A stretch of 47,992 bases of DNA from the NCBI GenBank assembly GCA_017519005.1, contig JAFWTG010000046.1, forward strand, positions 1-47,992, read 5' to 3'. The notes under the pieces were generated by a model. The model was not told where the DNA came from and searched no databases. It saw nothing but the letters and a program-made list of their open reading frames with translations. This DNA comes from Oscillospiraceae bacterium (lineage in GTDB: Bacteria > Bacillota > Clostridia > Oscillospirales > Oscillospiraceae). Positions 7,814 to 15,433 of the stretch are shown piece after piece. A program made the translations under genes and the position numbers. The number at the start of each line of letters is the position of its first letter. Position 1 is the stretch's first letter.

Positions 7814-8902
7814 ATGTCCTGTAAACAGCTCATCATCAATCCCGGCTCCACCAGCACCAAGCTGGCCCTCTACGACGGGACGCAAAAGGTCCTCCAGACC
7901 AGCATCGAGCACAAGCCCGAGCAGCTTTTGGCTTTTGAGAAGATCGGAGACCAGGTGCCCTTCCGTCTGGAACTGATCCGGGATTTCATGCGGCAAAACA
8001 ACATCAAAGGCGAGGAGCTTTCCTCCGTCATCGGACGCGGCGGCCTGGTCTTCGGGCTCAAAATGGGCGGCTACGAGGTCAACGACGAGCTTTGCGAGGC
8101 CTTGGTCAACCACGATTACAGCCAGCCCCATGCCTCCAACCTGGGCGGCCTTCTGGCCCGGGCCATCGCCGACGAATACCACATCCCCGCCTATATCTAC
8201 GACGCCGTCACGTCCGGCGAGCTGAGCCCCGTGGCCCGGATCACCGGGATGCCGGAGATCCGGCGGGCGTCCTTCAGCCACGTGCTGAACAGCCACGCCC
8301 AGGCCATCCGCTACGCGGAATCCATCGGAAAGAAGTATGAGGATCTGAACCTCATCGTCTTCCACCTGGGCGGCGGCACCTCCGCCTCCGTCCATCAGCA
8401 CGGCGTCATGATCGACTCCGTGGGCGATGACGACGGTCAGTTCTCCCCGGAACGGGCGGGCTGCTTCCCGTCTCTGGCCCTGGTGAAGCTGTGCTATTCC
8501 GGCCGGTACACCAAAAAGGAGATGGACAAGAAGATCCGCGGCAAGGGCGGCATGTACGCCTACCTGGGCACCAGCGACGCCCGGGAGATCGAACGCCGGA
8601 TCCAGGCGGGAGACCAGTACGCCGACGAGATCTATCAGGCCCAGGCCTACCAGATTGCCAAGACCATCGGCTTGCTCTCCGTGGCCCTGAAGGGGAACTG
8701 CGACGCCATCATCCTCACCGGCGGGCTGGCCTATTCCAAGCTGCTCACCGACCGAATCAAAGAATACGCCGGATTCATTGCTCCCGTGGTGGTGATCCCG
8801 GGTGAAAACGAAATGGAAGCTTTGGCCCAGGGCGGTCTTCGGATCCTCGCGGGTCAGGAACAGGCAAATGTCTATCATTTACCGGAAAGGAAGGAAGAGT
8901 AA
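7814..8902 (+). CDS. buk: Butyrate kinase-family acyl phosphate kinase
   Basis: A 362-residue ASKHA-fold kinase of the acetate/butyrate kinase family, making ATP from an acyl phosphate. The N-terminal INPGSTSTKLALYDG phosphate-binding motif, the HLGGGTSASVHQHG motif and the ILTGGLAYS adenosine motif are all present, at a normal family length. It pairs with the preceding ptb to give substrate-level phosphorylation at the end of the oxidative branch. Its stop overlaps the next start by one base (TAATG), so translation is probably coupled. The natural substrate may be an aryl-acetyl phosphate or branched acyl phosphate rather than butyryl phosphate, judging from the neighbours. Confidence 0.92.
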   Translation: MSCKQLIINPGSTSTKLALYDGTQKVLQTSIEHKPEQLLAFEKIGDQVPFRLELIRDFMRQNNIKGEELSSVIGRGGLVFGLKMGGYEVNDELCEALVNHDYSQPHASNLGGLLARAIADEYHIPAYIYDAVTSGELSPVARITGMPEIRRASFSHVLNSHAQAIRYAESIGKKYEDLNLIVFHLGGGTSASVHQHGVMIDSVGDDDGQFSPERAGCFPSLALVKLCYSGRYTKKEMDKKIRGKGGMYAYLGTSDAREIERRIQAGDQYADEIYQAQAYQIAKTIGLLSVALKGNCDAIILTGGLAYSKLLTDRIKEYAGFIAPVVVIPGENEMEALAQGGLRILAGQEQANVYHLPERKEE

Positions 8903-10098
8903 TGGTCGTAGAAAAATACCACAAGATGGGTGTTGCCAAGAGCCGGATCCGCGAACTGTTTGAATACGGCATGGCACAGGCCAAGGTAGTCGGAAAAGAA
9001 AACGTCTTTGATTTCTCCATCGGCAACCCCTCTGTTCCCGCGCCTGAAAAGGTGGCGGAGGTCGTCAGAGAGCTGCTGGAGATGGATCCCATCGCCCTGC
9101 ACGGCTACACCCCGGCAGGCGGCTGCGCCGAGGCCCGGGAAGCCATCGCTGCCGACCTCTCCCGGCGCGCCAAGGATAAGATCCGTCCCGAGAACATCTT
9201 CTTCACCTGCGGCGCCGCTCCCGCCATGACTGCCTGCATGCACGCCCTGGCCGTGGAGAACGCGGAATTCCTGCTGATCGCGCCCTATTTCTCCGAATAT
9301 CCTGCCTACTGCGCCTCCACTGGCGCCAAGTGCGTGGTGGTTCCCCCCGACACCGAGAACTTCCAGATCCGTTTCGACGAGCTGGAGAAGCGCATCAACC
9401 GGAACACCCAGGCGGTCATCATCAACTCTCCCAACAACCCCTCCGGCGTCATCTACTTCGAGGAGACCCTTCGGAAGCTGGGCGAGATTCTGACCCGTAA
9501 GGGTGAGGAGATCGGCCACCCCATCTACGTCCTTTCCGACGAGCCCTACCGCGAGTTGACCTATGACGGGCTGGATTTCCCCTACGTGCCGAACATCTAC
9601 CCGAATACCGTCATCTGCTATTCCTACTCCAAGATCCTCTCCATGCCCGGCGAGCGTATCGGCTACGTCTGCGTACCCGATCAGTGCGCCGACAGCGCGG
9701 CCCTATACGCGGCCATTGCCGGCGCGGCCCGGGCCATCGGCCACGTCTGCGCGCCGTCCCTGTGGCAGCGCGTCGTCGCCCGCTGCACCGAGCTGCGTCC
9801 CGATCTGGAGACCTACGACCACAATCGCGTCACCCTCTACACCGAGCTCAGCAAAATGGGCTTCCGCTGTGTCAAGCCCCAGGGCGCGTTTTACATGATG
9901 GTGGAAGCGCCCGACGGCGACTCTGAAGGCTTCTCCAACCGCGCCAAGGCCCTGAACATCCTGACCGTCCCCTGCGACGGCTTCGGCTGCCCCGGCTTCA
10001 GCCGATTCTCAACCTGCGTCAGCCCCGCTATGATTCAGCGCAGCCTGCCCGCATTCAAAAAACTGGCCGAGTCCTACGGCCTGCAGCCCCGTGACTGA
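8902..10098 (+). CDS. Class I/II PLP-dependent aminotransferase
   Basis: This 398-residue fold-type I aminotransferase resembles aspartate and aromatic aminotransferases. Recognisable parts are GYTPAGG (about 69-75), NSPNNPSG (175-182), SDEPYRELTYDG (212-223) and the PLP-binding lysine K244 in SYSKILSMPGERIGY. It is coupled to buk by a TAATG overlap. In the operon it would supply the 2-oxo acid for IorAB by transamination with 2-oxoglutarate or another acceptor. Amino acid specificity cannot be settled from motifs. The placement suggests aromatic amino acids. Confidence 0.9.
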   Translation: MVVEKYHKMGVAKSRIRELFEYGMAQAKVVGKENVFDFSIGNPSVPAPEKVAEVVRELLEMDPIALHGYTPAGGCAEAREAIAADLSRRAKDKIRPENIFFTCGAAPAMTACMHALAVENAEFLLIAPYFSEYPAYCASTGAKCVVVPPDTENFQIRFDELEKRINRNTQAVIINSPNNPSGVIYFEETLRKLGEILTRKGEEIGHPIYVLSDEPYRELTYDGLDFPYVPNIYPNTVICYSYSKILSMPGERIGYVCVPDQCADSAALYAAIAGAARAIGHVCAPSLWQRVVARCTELRPDLETYDHNRVTLYTELSKMGFRCVKPQGAFYMMVEAPDGDSEGFSNRAKALNILTVPCDGFGCPGFSRFSTCVSPAMIQRSLPAFKKLAESYGLQPRD

Positions 10099-10130
10099 TT
10101 GCCCTTTTCGATATTGGAGGAAATTTTAAA

Positions 10131-11774
10131 ATGGCAAAAGAATACCCCCTGAACGTCAAGACTCCCCGCAGCTTCACCTACGTGACCCGCAATATCCCCG
10201 AAGTGACCGTAGAACAGCGGGAACGCGCCCTGAAGGCCACCCACTACAACGAGTTCGCGTTCCCTGCCGGAATGCTGACCGTGGACATGCTCTCCGACTC
10301 CGGCACCACCGCCATGACCGACCAGCAGTGGTCCGCCATGTTCCTGGGCGACGAGTCCTACGGCCGCAACAAGGGCTACTACGTGCTGCTGGACGCCTTC
10401 CGCGACATCTTTGAGCGCGGCGGCGAGAAGAACTGGAAGAAGTCCATCGACCTGATCCGCACCGACTGCCACGACATTGAAAAGCTGATGAACGAGCTCT
10501 ACCTCTGCGAGTATGAGGGCGGCTTCTTCAACGGCGGCGCGGCCCAGCTGGAGCGCCCCAACACCTTCCTGATCCAGCAGGGCAGAGCGGCGGAGTCCGT
10601 ACTCTTCGAGATGGTCAAGAAGATCATGAGCCAGCGGCACCCCGGCAAGGTCTTCACCATCCCCTCCAACGGCCACTTCGACACCACCGAGGGCAACATC
10701 AAGCAGATGGGCTCCATTCCCCGCAACCTCTACAACAAGGAGCTGCTTTACGAGGTCCCCGAGGGCGGCAAATACGAGAAAAACCCCTTCAAGGGCGACA
10801 TGGACGTCAAGAAGCTTGAGGAGCTCATTGAGAGCGTCGGCCCCGAAAACGTCCCGCTGATTTACACCACCATCACCAACAACACCGTCTGCGGCCAGGC
10901 CGTCTCCATGAAGTCCATCCGGGAGACCGCCAAGATTGCCGCCAAGTACGACATCCCCTTCATGTTCGACGTGGCCCGCTGGGCGGAGAACGCCTACTTC
11001 ATCAAGGTTAACGAGGAGGGCTACGCCGACAAGTCCATCGCGGAGATCGCCACCGAGATGTTCTCTTACTGCGACGGCTTCACCATGTCCGCCAAGAAGA
11101 ACGGCCACGCCAATATGGGCGGCATGCTGGCCTTCCGCGATAAGGGCCGCTTCTGGAGAAAGTTCTCCGACTTCAATCCCGACGGCAGCGTCAAGACCGA
11201 CGTGGGCGTTCTGCTGAAGGTCAAGCAGATTTCCTGCTACGGCAACGACTCCTACGGCGGCATGTCCGGCCGTGATATCATGGCGCTGGCAGCCGGCCTC
11301 TATGAGGAGTGCAACTTCAACTACCAGGAGGCCCGCGTGCAGCAATGCGAGTACCTGGCCCAGGGCTTCTACAAGGCCGGCGTCAAGGGCGTGATTCTGC
11401 CCGCCGGCGGCCACGGCGTCTACATCAACATGACGGAGTTCTTCGACGGCAAGCGCGGCCATGAGACCTTTGCCGGCCAGGGCTTCTCCATCGAACTGAT
11501 CCGCCGCTACGGCATCCGCACCTCCGAGCTGGGCGACTACTCCATGGAGTACGATCTCAAGACCCCGGAGCAGCAGGAGGAGCTCTGCAACGTGGTTCGC
11601 TTCGCGGTCAACCGCAGCATGTGGAGCCAGGAGCATATGGACTACGTCATCGCCGCGGTCAAGGCGCTCTACGAGGACCGGGAGTCCATCCCCAACATGC
11701 GGATCGTCAAGGGCCGCACCCTTCCCATGCGCCACTTCCACGCCTTCCTGGAGCCCTACCCCAACGAAGAATAA
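10131..11774 (+). CDS. tnaA: Tryptophanase-family beta-eliminating lyase, long form
   Basis: A 547-residue PLP enzyme of the tryptophanase/tyrosine phenol-lyase family, which cleaves the amino acid to pyruvate, ammonia and indole or phenol. Family marks are DSGTTAMT, GDESYGRNKGYY (with the Y77 equivalent of Tyr74 in E. coli TnaA), SNGHFDTTEGN, FDVARWAENAYFIK and the PLP lysine in MSAKKNGHANMGG (K323). H535 in MRHF aligns with TnaA His463, where phenol-lyase has Phe, and L467 in SELG sits where phenol-lyase has the phenol-binding Arg381. Both favour tryptophanase. It is 76 residues longer than E. coli TnaA, mainly through an insert at about 95-141. A good ribosome site (GGAGG) precedes the ATG. 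Confidence 0.87.
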   Translation: MAKEYPLNVKTPRSFTYVTRNIPEVTVEQRERALKATHYNEFAFPAGMLTVDMLSDSGTTAMTDQQWSAMFLGDESYGRNKGYYVLLDAFRDIFERGGEKNWKKSIDLIRTDCHDIEKLMNELYLCEYEGGFFNGGAAQLERPNTFLIQQGRAAESVLFEMVKKIMSQRHPGKVFTIPSNGHFDTTEGNIKQMGSIPRNLYNKELLYEVPEGGKYEKNPFKGDMDVKKLEELIESVGPENVPLIYTTITNNTVCGQAVSMKSIRETAKIAAKYDIPFMFDVARWAENAYFIKVNEEGYADKSIAEIATEMFSYCDGFTMSAKKNGHANMGGMLAFRDKGRFWRKFSDFNPDGSVKTDVGVLLKVKQISCYGNDSYGGMSGRDIMALAAGLYEECNFNYQEARVQQCEYLAQGFYKAGVKGVILPAGGHGVYINMTEFFDGKRGHETFAGQGFSIELIRRYGIRTSELGDYSMEYDLKTPEQQEELCNVVRFAVNRSMWSQEHMDYVIAAVKALYEDRESIPNMRIVKGRTLPMRHFHAFLEPYPNEE

Positions 11775-11777
11775 TGT

Positions 11778-11801
11778 AGCGGCGCACATTGTGCGCCACA
11801 A
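11778..11801. repeat. GTAGCGG hairpin repeat, copy 1
   Basis: GTAGCGGCGCACATTGTGCG and onward, with palindromic arms GGCGCACA/TTGTGCGCC. It begins 3 bp after the tryptophanase stop codon and may also act as a transcription attenuator. Related copies lie at 12690, 42623, 44962, 47701, 47768 and 47835. Confidence 0.75.
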
Positions 11802-11850
11802 ACAACCGCCCTTCGGCACCCCGCCGGAGGGCGTTCCAATAGGTGAAGCT

Positions 11851-12693
11851 ATGGTAACATTTGAAATAAGAAAAATCACCGATCACATCACGGAATTTCT
11901 GGGCCGCTTCCATGAGCGCATGTATCTGGTGAAGGGCACGGAACGCGCCGCGCTGATCGACGCCGGCTGCGGCTTCGGCTCCCTGAAGGCCGAGGTGGAC
12001 AGGCACAACGAGCTTCCCCTGATGGTTCTGCTGACCCACGGCCACCAGGACCACGCCATGGGAGCCGTGGAGTTTGACGAGGTCTGGCTGAACCCAGAGG
12101 AAAAGGAAGTCTTTTTGCGCCATACCGACGGCCCCTACCGGCTTCTCGGCCTCGCCATCTCCCGGGATGCGAAGCTTGTCACCCCCGAGGACATGCTTCC
12201 CCCGCCGGATTACGACAGCTTCCGTCCCGTCCGGGCGGGAGACGTCTTTGATTTGGGCGGTGTTACGCTGGAGGCCTTTGCCTGCCCGGGCCATTCAAGG
12301 GGGCATCTGGTGTATTTGGATCGGGAGCACAGAATTCTCTTTTCCGGCGACGCGGTCAGCAGAGCCAGCTTCCTGCTGGGGAAGGAGGCTGTGAGCGTCG
12401 AGGAATACCGCGACAATCTGATCCGCTTGCGGGACCAATTGGACGGGAAGGTGGATCGCATTTTAGAAGGCCACGGCAGTGGCGAGCTGCCCTTTGCCAT
12501 CTTTGACGGCGTGATTCAGGTCTGCCAACAGGTTCTGGACGGCGATACGGACCGCGTCCCCTACGATCTCCGGGGCTACCGGGGCTTCACGGCGAAAAAA
12601 CGCCTGCCCCATTCTCTGGACCGGGAAGACGGCGGCTTCGGCAACCTGATCTACCGCGAAGACAAGCTCTGGCGCCGCCAGCTCACCCCGTAG
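11851..12693 (+). CDS. Metallo-beta-lactamase fold hydrolase
   Basis: A 280-residue MBL-fold metalloprotein. The di-metal motif LLTHGHQDHAMGA is clear. Further ligands are the His of CPGHSRGH, the Asp of LFSGDAVS and the His of LEGHGSGEL. AGGTGAAGCT before the ATG at 11851 sets the start; an upstream frame to 11791 only reads through the repeat. It lies 76 bp after the tryptophanase gene and may be cotranscribed, but glyoxalase-II-like hydrolase, lactonase or other activity cannot be told apart. Its TAG stop (12691-12693) is contributed by a hairpin repeat, so the original C-terminus may have been slightly different. Confidence 0.85.
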   Translation: MVTFEIRKITDHITEFLGRFHERMYLVKGTERAALIDAGCGFGSLKAEVDRHNELPLMVLLTHGHQDHAMGAVEFDEVWLNPEEKEVFLRHTDGPYRLLGLAISRDAKLVTPEDMLPPPDYDSFRPVRAGDVFDLGGVTLEAFACPGHSRGHLVYLDREHRILFSGDAVSRASFLLGKEAVSVEEYRDNLIRLRDQLDGKVDRILEGHGSGELPFAIFDGVIQVCQQVLDGDTDRVPYDLRGYRGFTAKKRLPHSLDREDGGFGNLIYREDKLWRRQLTP

Positions 12694-12715
12694 GGGCCGA
12701 TGCCCACATCGGCCC
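12690..12715. repeat. GTAGGGG hairpin repeat overlapping a stop codon
   Basis: GTAGGGGCCGATG, a short loop, and CATCGGCCC form a hairpin with arms GGGCCGATG/CATCGGCCC. The TAG inside its conserved GTAG edge is the stop codon of the metallo-beta-lactamase fold gene. Confidence 0.7.
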
Positions 12716-12776
12716 TTATAAATCGATCCCCCGCGGCGCATGACCGATCCCGCCCTCCCGCGCAGCCGAAACCGCC

Positions 12777-12805
12777 TTGTTTTTCCCGTTCCTATGTGCT
12801 ATACT
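12777..12805 (+). promoter_or_regulatory. Promoter of the flavin reductase gene
   Basis: TTGTTT (12777-12782), 17 bp, TATACT (12800-12805), followed after about 30 bp by AAGGAGGAAACGAT and the ATG. It marks a new transcription unit separate from the fermentation operon. Confidence 0.65.
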
Positions 12806-12834
12806 GAGAAAAACGAACACAAGGAGGAAACGAT

Positions 12835-13392
12835 ATGAACCGTCGAAAACTCTCCCTCTCCGAAATCGCCGCCTGTACCGCCGAAGCCCTCCCCAAGGGC
12901 ATCCTGCTCAGCTCGGCCGCCGACGGTAAGGTGAACAGCATGGTCATCGGCTGGGGCACCGTGGGCGTCAACTGGAATCTGCCGGTTTTTGCCGCCTACG
13001 TCCGGGTCAGCCGCTTTACCCGGGAGCTGCTGGATGAAAACCCCGAATTCACCGTGAACGTCCCCCTGGGGAATCCGGACAAAAACACCGTCGCTGTCTG
13101 CGGCAGCAAAAGCGGCCGGGACCTGGATAAGCTGGCCGCCTGCGGCCTCCATACCGTCCCCGGCGAGACGGTCAGCGTCCCCGCTATTCTCGAATTTCCC
13201 GTTACCGTCGAGTGCAGGATCCTCTATCGTCAGCAGGAGGATATCAGCCTTCTGCCCGAGGAAATCCGTTCCCGTTTCTATCCCCATAGCAGGGACAACG
13301 CACCGTCGGACAACTCCAAGGATCCCCACGTCACCTATTATGGACAAATTCTGAGCGCCTACGTCCTGGAGCCCGAGGAAGGGGAGGCCTGA
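12835..13392 (+). CDS. Flavin reductase-like (flavoredoxin-type) protein
   Basis: A 185-residue protein of the flavin reductase-like FMN-binding split-barrel family. The MVIGWGTVGVNWNLPVFAAYVR and ENPEFTVNVPLG segments are typical. These proteins bind FMN non-covalently and shuttle electrons in anaerobes, often with an unknown partner. A near-perfect ribosome site (AAGGAGGAAACGAT) gives the start. It is followed after 3 bp by the glutamine amidotransferase-family gene in the same direction, and the two probably form an operon. Nothing in the sequence ties it to the fermentation pathway upstream, though its position makes that possible. Confidence 0.85.
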   Translation: MNRRKLSLSEIAACTAEALPKGILLSSAADGKVNSMVIGWGTVGVNWNLPVFAAYVRVSRFTRELLDENPEFTVNVPLGNPDKNTVAVCGSKSGRDLDKLAACGLHTVPGETVSVPAILEFPVTVECRILYRQQEDISLLPEEIRSRFYPHSRDNAPSDNSKDPHVTYYGQILSAYVLEPEEGEA

Positions 13393-13395
13393 CCC

Positions 13396-14097
13396 GTGAA
13401 AAAGCCTGTGATCGGCGTTTTGCCCTTATACGATAAAGAAAAAGAATCCTATTGGATGCTGCCCCGCTACTATCAGGGCCTTCAGGCTGCGGGGGCCATT
13501 CCCGTCATGCTGCCCCTGCACGCGGAGGAGGACGCAGCCCAATTGACGGAGCACGTTGACGGGCTTCTGTTCACCGGCGGCCAGGACGTAGACCCTGCCG
13601 TCTACGGAGAGCAAAAGCTGGACTGCTGCAAGGAGATCCTGCCGGAGCGGGACAGCATGGAGGCCGCGGTCCTGAGGGAGGCCATGGTTCAAAAACGCCC
13701 CATCCTGGGCATCTGCCGGGGCCTGCAGCTCATCAACGCCTGCCTGGGCGGCGATCTCTGGCAGGATCTCACCACCCAGCGTCCCGGAAGCCGAAACCAC
13801 CGCATGGAGCGCCCCTATGACCGGGCAGAGCACCGCGTCGCTCTAAGCGGACCTCTGGCGGAGCTCTACGCGGCCGACAGTCTGGGCGTCAACAGCTGCC
13901 ACCACCAGGGCGTCAAGGTCCTGGCCCCCGGCCTTCGGCCGATGGCCGTCGCGGAGGACGGCCTGATCGAAGCCTTCTATCATCCGGAGCAGGCGTTTCT
14001 ATGGGCTGTCCAGTGTCATCCGGAGTTCTTTGATCCGGAATCCGGTCCGGGCGTACCGATCTTCATAGCTTTTGTCAAAGCGGCAAGCCTCAGCTGA
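13396..14097 (+). CDS. Gamma-glutamyl-gamma-aminobutyrate hydrolase-like class I glutamine amidotransferase
   Basis: A 233-residue peptidase C26/PuuD-type hydrolase. GLLFTGGQDVDPAVYGE (about 57-71), the nucleophile C107 in LGICRGLQLIN and the H208/E210 pair in QCHPEFF form the expected Cys-His-Glu triad. It starts at GTG (13396), 3 bp after the flavin reductase stop. The family removes gamma-glutamyl groups from GABA, polyamine conjugates or similar compounds. There are no other putrescine utilisation genes here, so the substrate is open. The gene ends inside a bidirectional terminator shared with the convergent neighbour. Confidence 0.88.
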   Translation: MKKPVIGVLPLYDKEKESYWMLPRYYQGLQAAGAIPVMLPLHAEEDAAQLTEHVDGLLFTGGQDVDPAVYGEQKLDCCKEILPERDSMEAAVLREAMVQKRPILGICRGLQLINACLGGDLWQDLTTQRPGSRNHRMERPYDRAEHRVALSGPLAELYAADSLGVNSCHHQGVKVLAPGLRPMAVAEDGLIEAFYHPEQAFLWAVQCHPEFFDPESGPGVPIFIAFVKAASLS

Positions 14098-14111
14098 GGC
14101 CTGCCGCTTTG
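14076..14111. terminator. Bidirectional terminator between convergent genes
   Basis: A long inverted repeat (CAAAGCGGCA and GCCTCAG arms, with CTGAGGC and TGCCGCTTTG) overlaps the last codons of the rightward gene and lies just before the leftward gene ends. Confidence 0.75.
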
Positions 14112-14117
14112 CTTCTG

Positions 14118-14888
14118 TTATACCTTGACGCGTTCGCCGATCGTCGCGTAAGCGTCCGTGGTCAGCGTTCCGGAGTATTCCACTCTGTCGATGACGCATT
14201 CGTTTCCGACGTGTACGTTGACGCCCCGGACGGTCTGCGCGTTCGTATATTCCAGGTCGATCTCGTCCGCTTCGATCAGCTCCGCGTTCAGCCGCGCGCG
14301 CTTCTGCAGCCCGAACAGGGAAAAACCGGAGCTTTTCCGGCGGACCAGGACGCTGCCGCCGCCGATGCTGTGAACGTTGTTTTCTCCGTTCAGCTCAATC
14401 TCGACGCGCTCTGCGTTCAACAGCCCGTCGATGCTGAGAGCGCCGGAGGAACGCAGCGTTTCCGCCTGCAGGTCGGCAGGCGTTTTCAGGACGCCGCTGA
14501 CTGTGATCTCGTTTCCGCGAATCCCGGCCTCCGCTTTGCAAACCCCAGAGACTTTCATGGAATCAACCCGCAGCGCGCCTTCCGCCTTGAAGCTGCCGGA
14601 CACTTCCGCCATCCCTTCGATCACGGCTTCCGCCTCCGTGCTGAGAGACCCGGAAACTTTGGCGCTCTGCGCGTAGAGCGGGCCTTCCACCTTCGCGGCG
14701 CCGGAGCAAGCGACGGGGCCATGGACGGTCAAGCCGCCGCCTTCGACCTTAGCCGCTCCGGAAACGTGAAAAGAATTACACTCCACCGGACCCAGCAGCT
14801 TTCCAGAGCCGCTGATTTGAACAGAGCCAAAGCAGCCGCCGCTCTGTTTTCCCACGCCGCTGATGTGAAGATCGTTATAGCTCCCCAT
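14118..14888 (-). CDS. Bactofilin-like polymer-forming protein (YhbE/YhbF type)
   Basis: A 256-residue protein made of repeated short beta-rich units around the pattern V-S-G-x-x-K-x-E-G (HVSGAAKVEG, ACSGAAKVEG, VSGSLSTEA, VSGVCKAEA). This is the signature of bactofilin beta-helices, which polymerise without nucleotide into envelope-associated scaffolds. A region near residues 185-195 (RRKSSGFSLFGLQK) interrupts the repeats. It overlaps the upstream YhbD-like gene by 14 bp and is cotranscribed with it, as in the yhbD-yhbE-yhbF order of Bacillus. Its role (cell shape, sporulation or envelope organisation) is inferred from the family. Confidence 0.8.
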   Translation of the reverse strand: MGSYNDLHISGVGKQSGGCFGSVQISGSGKLLGPVECNSFHVSGAAKVEGGGLTVHGPVACSGAAKVEGPLYAQSAKVSGSLSTEAEAVIEGMAEVSGSFKAEGALRVDSMKVSGVCKAEAGIRGNEITVSGVLKTPADLQAETLRSSGALSIDGLLNAERVEIELNGENNVHSIGGGSVLVRRKSSGFSLFGLQKRARLNAELIEADEIDLEYTNAQTVRGVNVHVGNECVIDRVEYSGTLTTDAYATIGERVKV

Positions 14889-15273
14889 GATTCAAAACTC
14901 CTTTCAGATTCTCCAAAAGTTCGGTTTGTTGTTCTCCCAGCACCAGACGCACGGAGTCCAGCGCCTCCAGCGGATAGCGGTGCTGCCCGTAGGCGTCCTG
15001 GATCAGCAGGAATGGTTTCGGGGCAGGGGAGGCCTCTTTTGTGTGATTGAGCTCGTCTGCCAGCTCGTCCAGCCCTGCCTTGCGTTCCAGAATGAGCTCC
15101 ATTCTGGGAATGATCTGCTCCCTGCGGAAAAAGGTCTCCTGTCCTGTCGGTGTGGAACGCCGGAGGAACCAGTCCTCCGGGATCAGACCCATCCGCTTCC
15201 AGCGGTAGAGCGCCCCATAGGAGATCCCGTAAATATCCAGCAGCTCCTTCTTGGAAATCAGTCGTTCGTCCAT
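14875..15273 (-). CDS. YhbD-like (DUF4004) protein with MerR-type helix-turn-helix
   Basis: A 132-residue protein whose N-terminus (ISKKELLDIYGISYGALYRW, RMGLIPEDWF) is a MerR-like helix-turn-helix, followed by a helical segment and a short C-terminal tail. It resembles Bacillus YhbD (DUF4004). The ATG at 15273 is set by AAAGGAGGATAT; the frame upstream of it is non-coding promoter and terminator sequence. It heads the two-gene unit with the bactofilin-like gene. Two identical-type palindromes at its promoter suggest autoregulation by this protein or control by another dimeric regulator. Confidence 0.82.
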   Translation of the reverse strand: MDERLISKKELLDIYGISYGALYRWKRMGLIPEDWFLRRSTPTGQETFFRREQIIPRMELILERKAGLDELADELNHTKEASPAPKPFLLIQDAYGQHRYPLEALDSVRLVLGEQQTELLENLKGVLNHGEL

Positions 15274-15286
15274 ATATCCTCCTTTC

Positions 15287-15338
15287 GTAACACTGTTACT
15301 TACGGGAGTATCATAACATAACAATGTTACGATGTCAA
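15287..15338 (-). promoter_or_regulatory. Promoter with paired palindromic operators for the yhbD-like operon
   Basis: On the minus strand TTGACA (15338-15333) and TATGAT (15315-15310) are 17 bp apart. Two 13-bp palindromes of type GTAACANTGTTAC lie at 15318-15330 (inside the spacer, one mismatch at the end) and 15287-15299 (perfect). Their centres are 31 bp apart, about three helical turns, so dimers would bind on the same face. Confidence 0.8.
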
Positions 15339-15377
15339 GAACTATTTTCGAACAGAGCGCGGGAAAACGAGAAAATG

Positions 15378-15425
15378 CCAGAAGGGGCTGCCGCAAACGT
15401 GTCGTTTTGCGGCAGCCCCTTCTGG
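15378..15425 (-). terminator. Strong terminator hairpin of the SGNH gene
   Basis: A 20-21 bp inverted repeat (CCAGAAGGGGCTGCCGCAAA against TTTGCGGCAGCCCCTTCTGG) with a short loop lies just beyond the SGNH gene stop. On the minus strand it is followed by CATTTTCTCGTTTT. Confidence 0.8.
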
Positions 15426-15433
15426 CGGCTGTA

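Noticed and set aside
6899-8902. Calling ptb-buk a butyrate production locus.
   Set aside because: No thiolase, hydroxybutyryl-CoA, crotonase or butyryl-CoA dehydrogenase gene is present, and the genes lie directly after iorAB. Acyl phosphate formation from another acyl-CoA is more likely.
10131-11774. Calling the lyase a tyrosine phenol-lyase.
   Set aside because: Residues aligned with the phenol-lyase arginine and phenylalanine are Leu (467) and His (535), as in tryptophanase.
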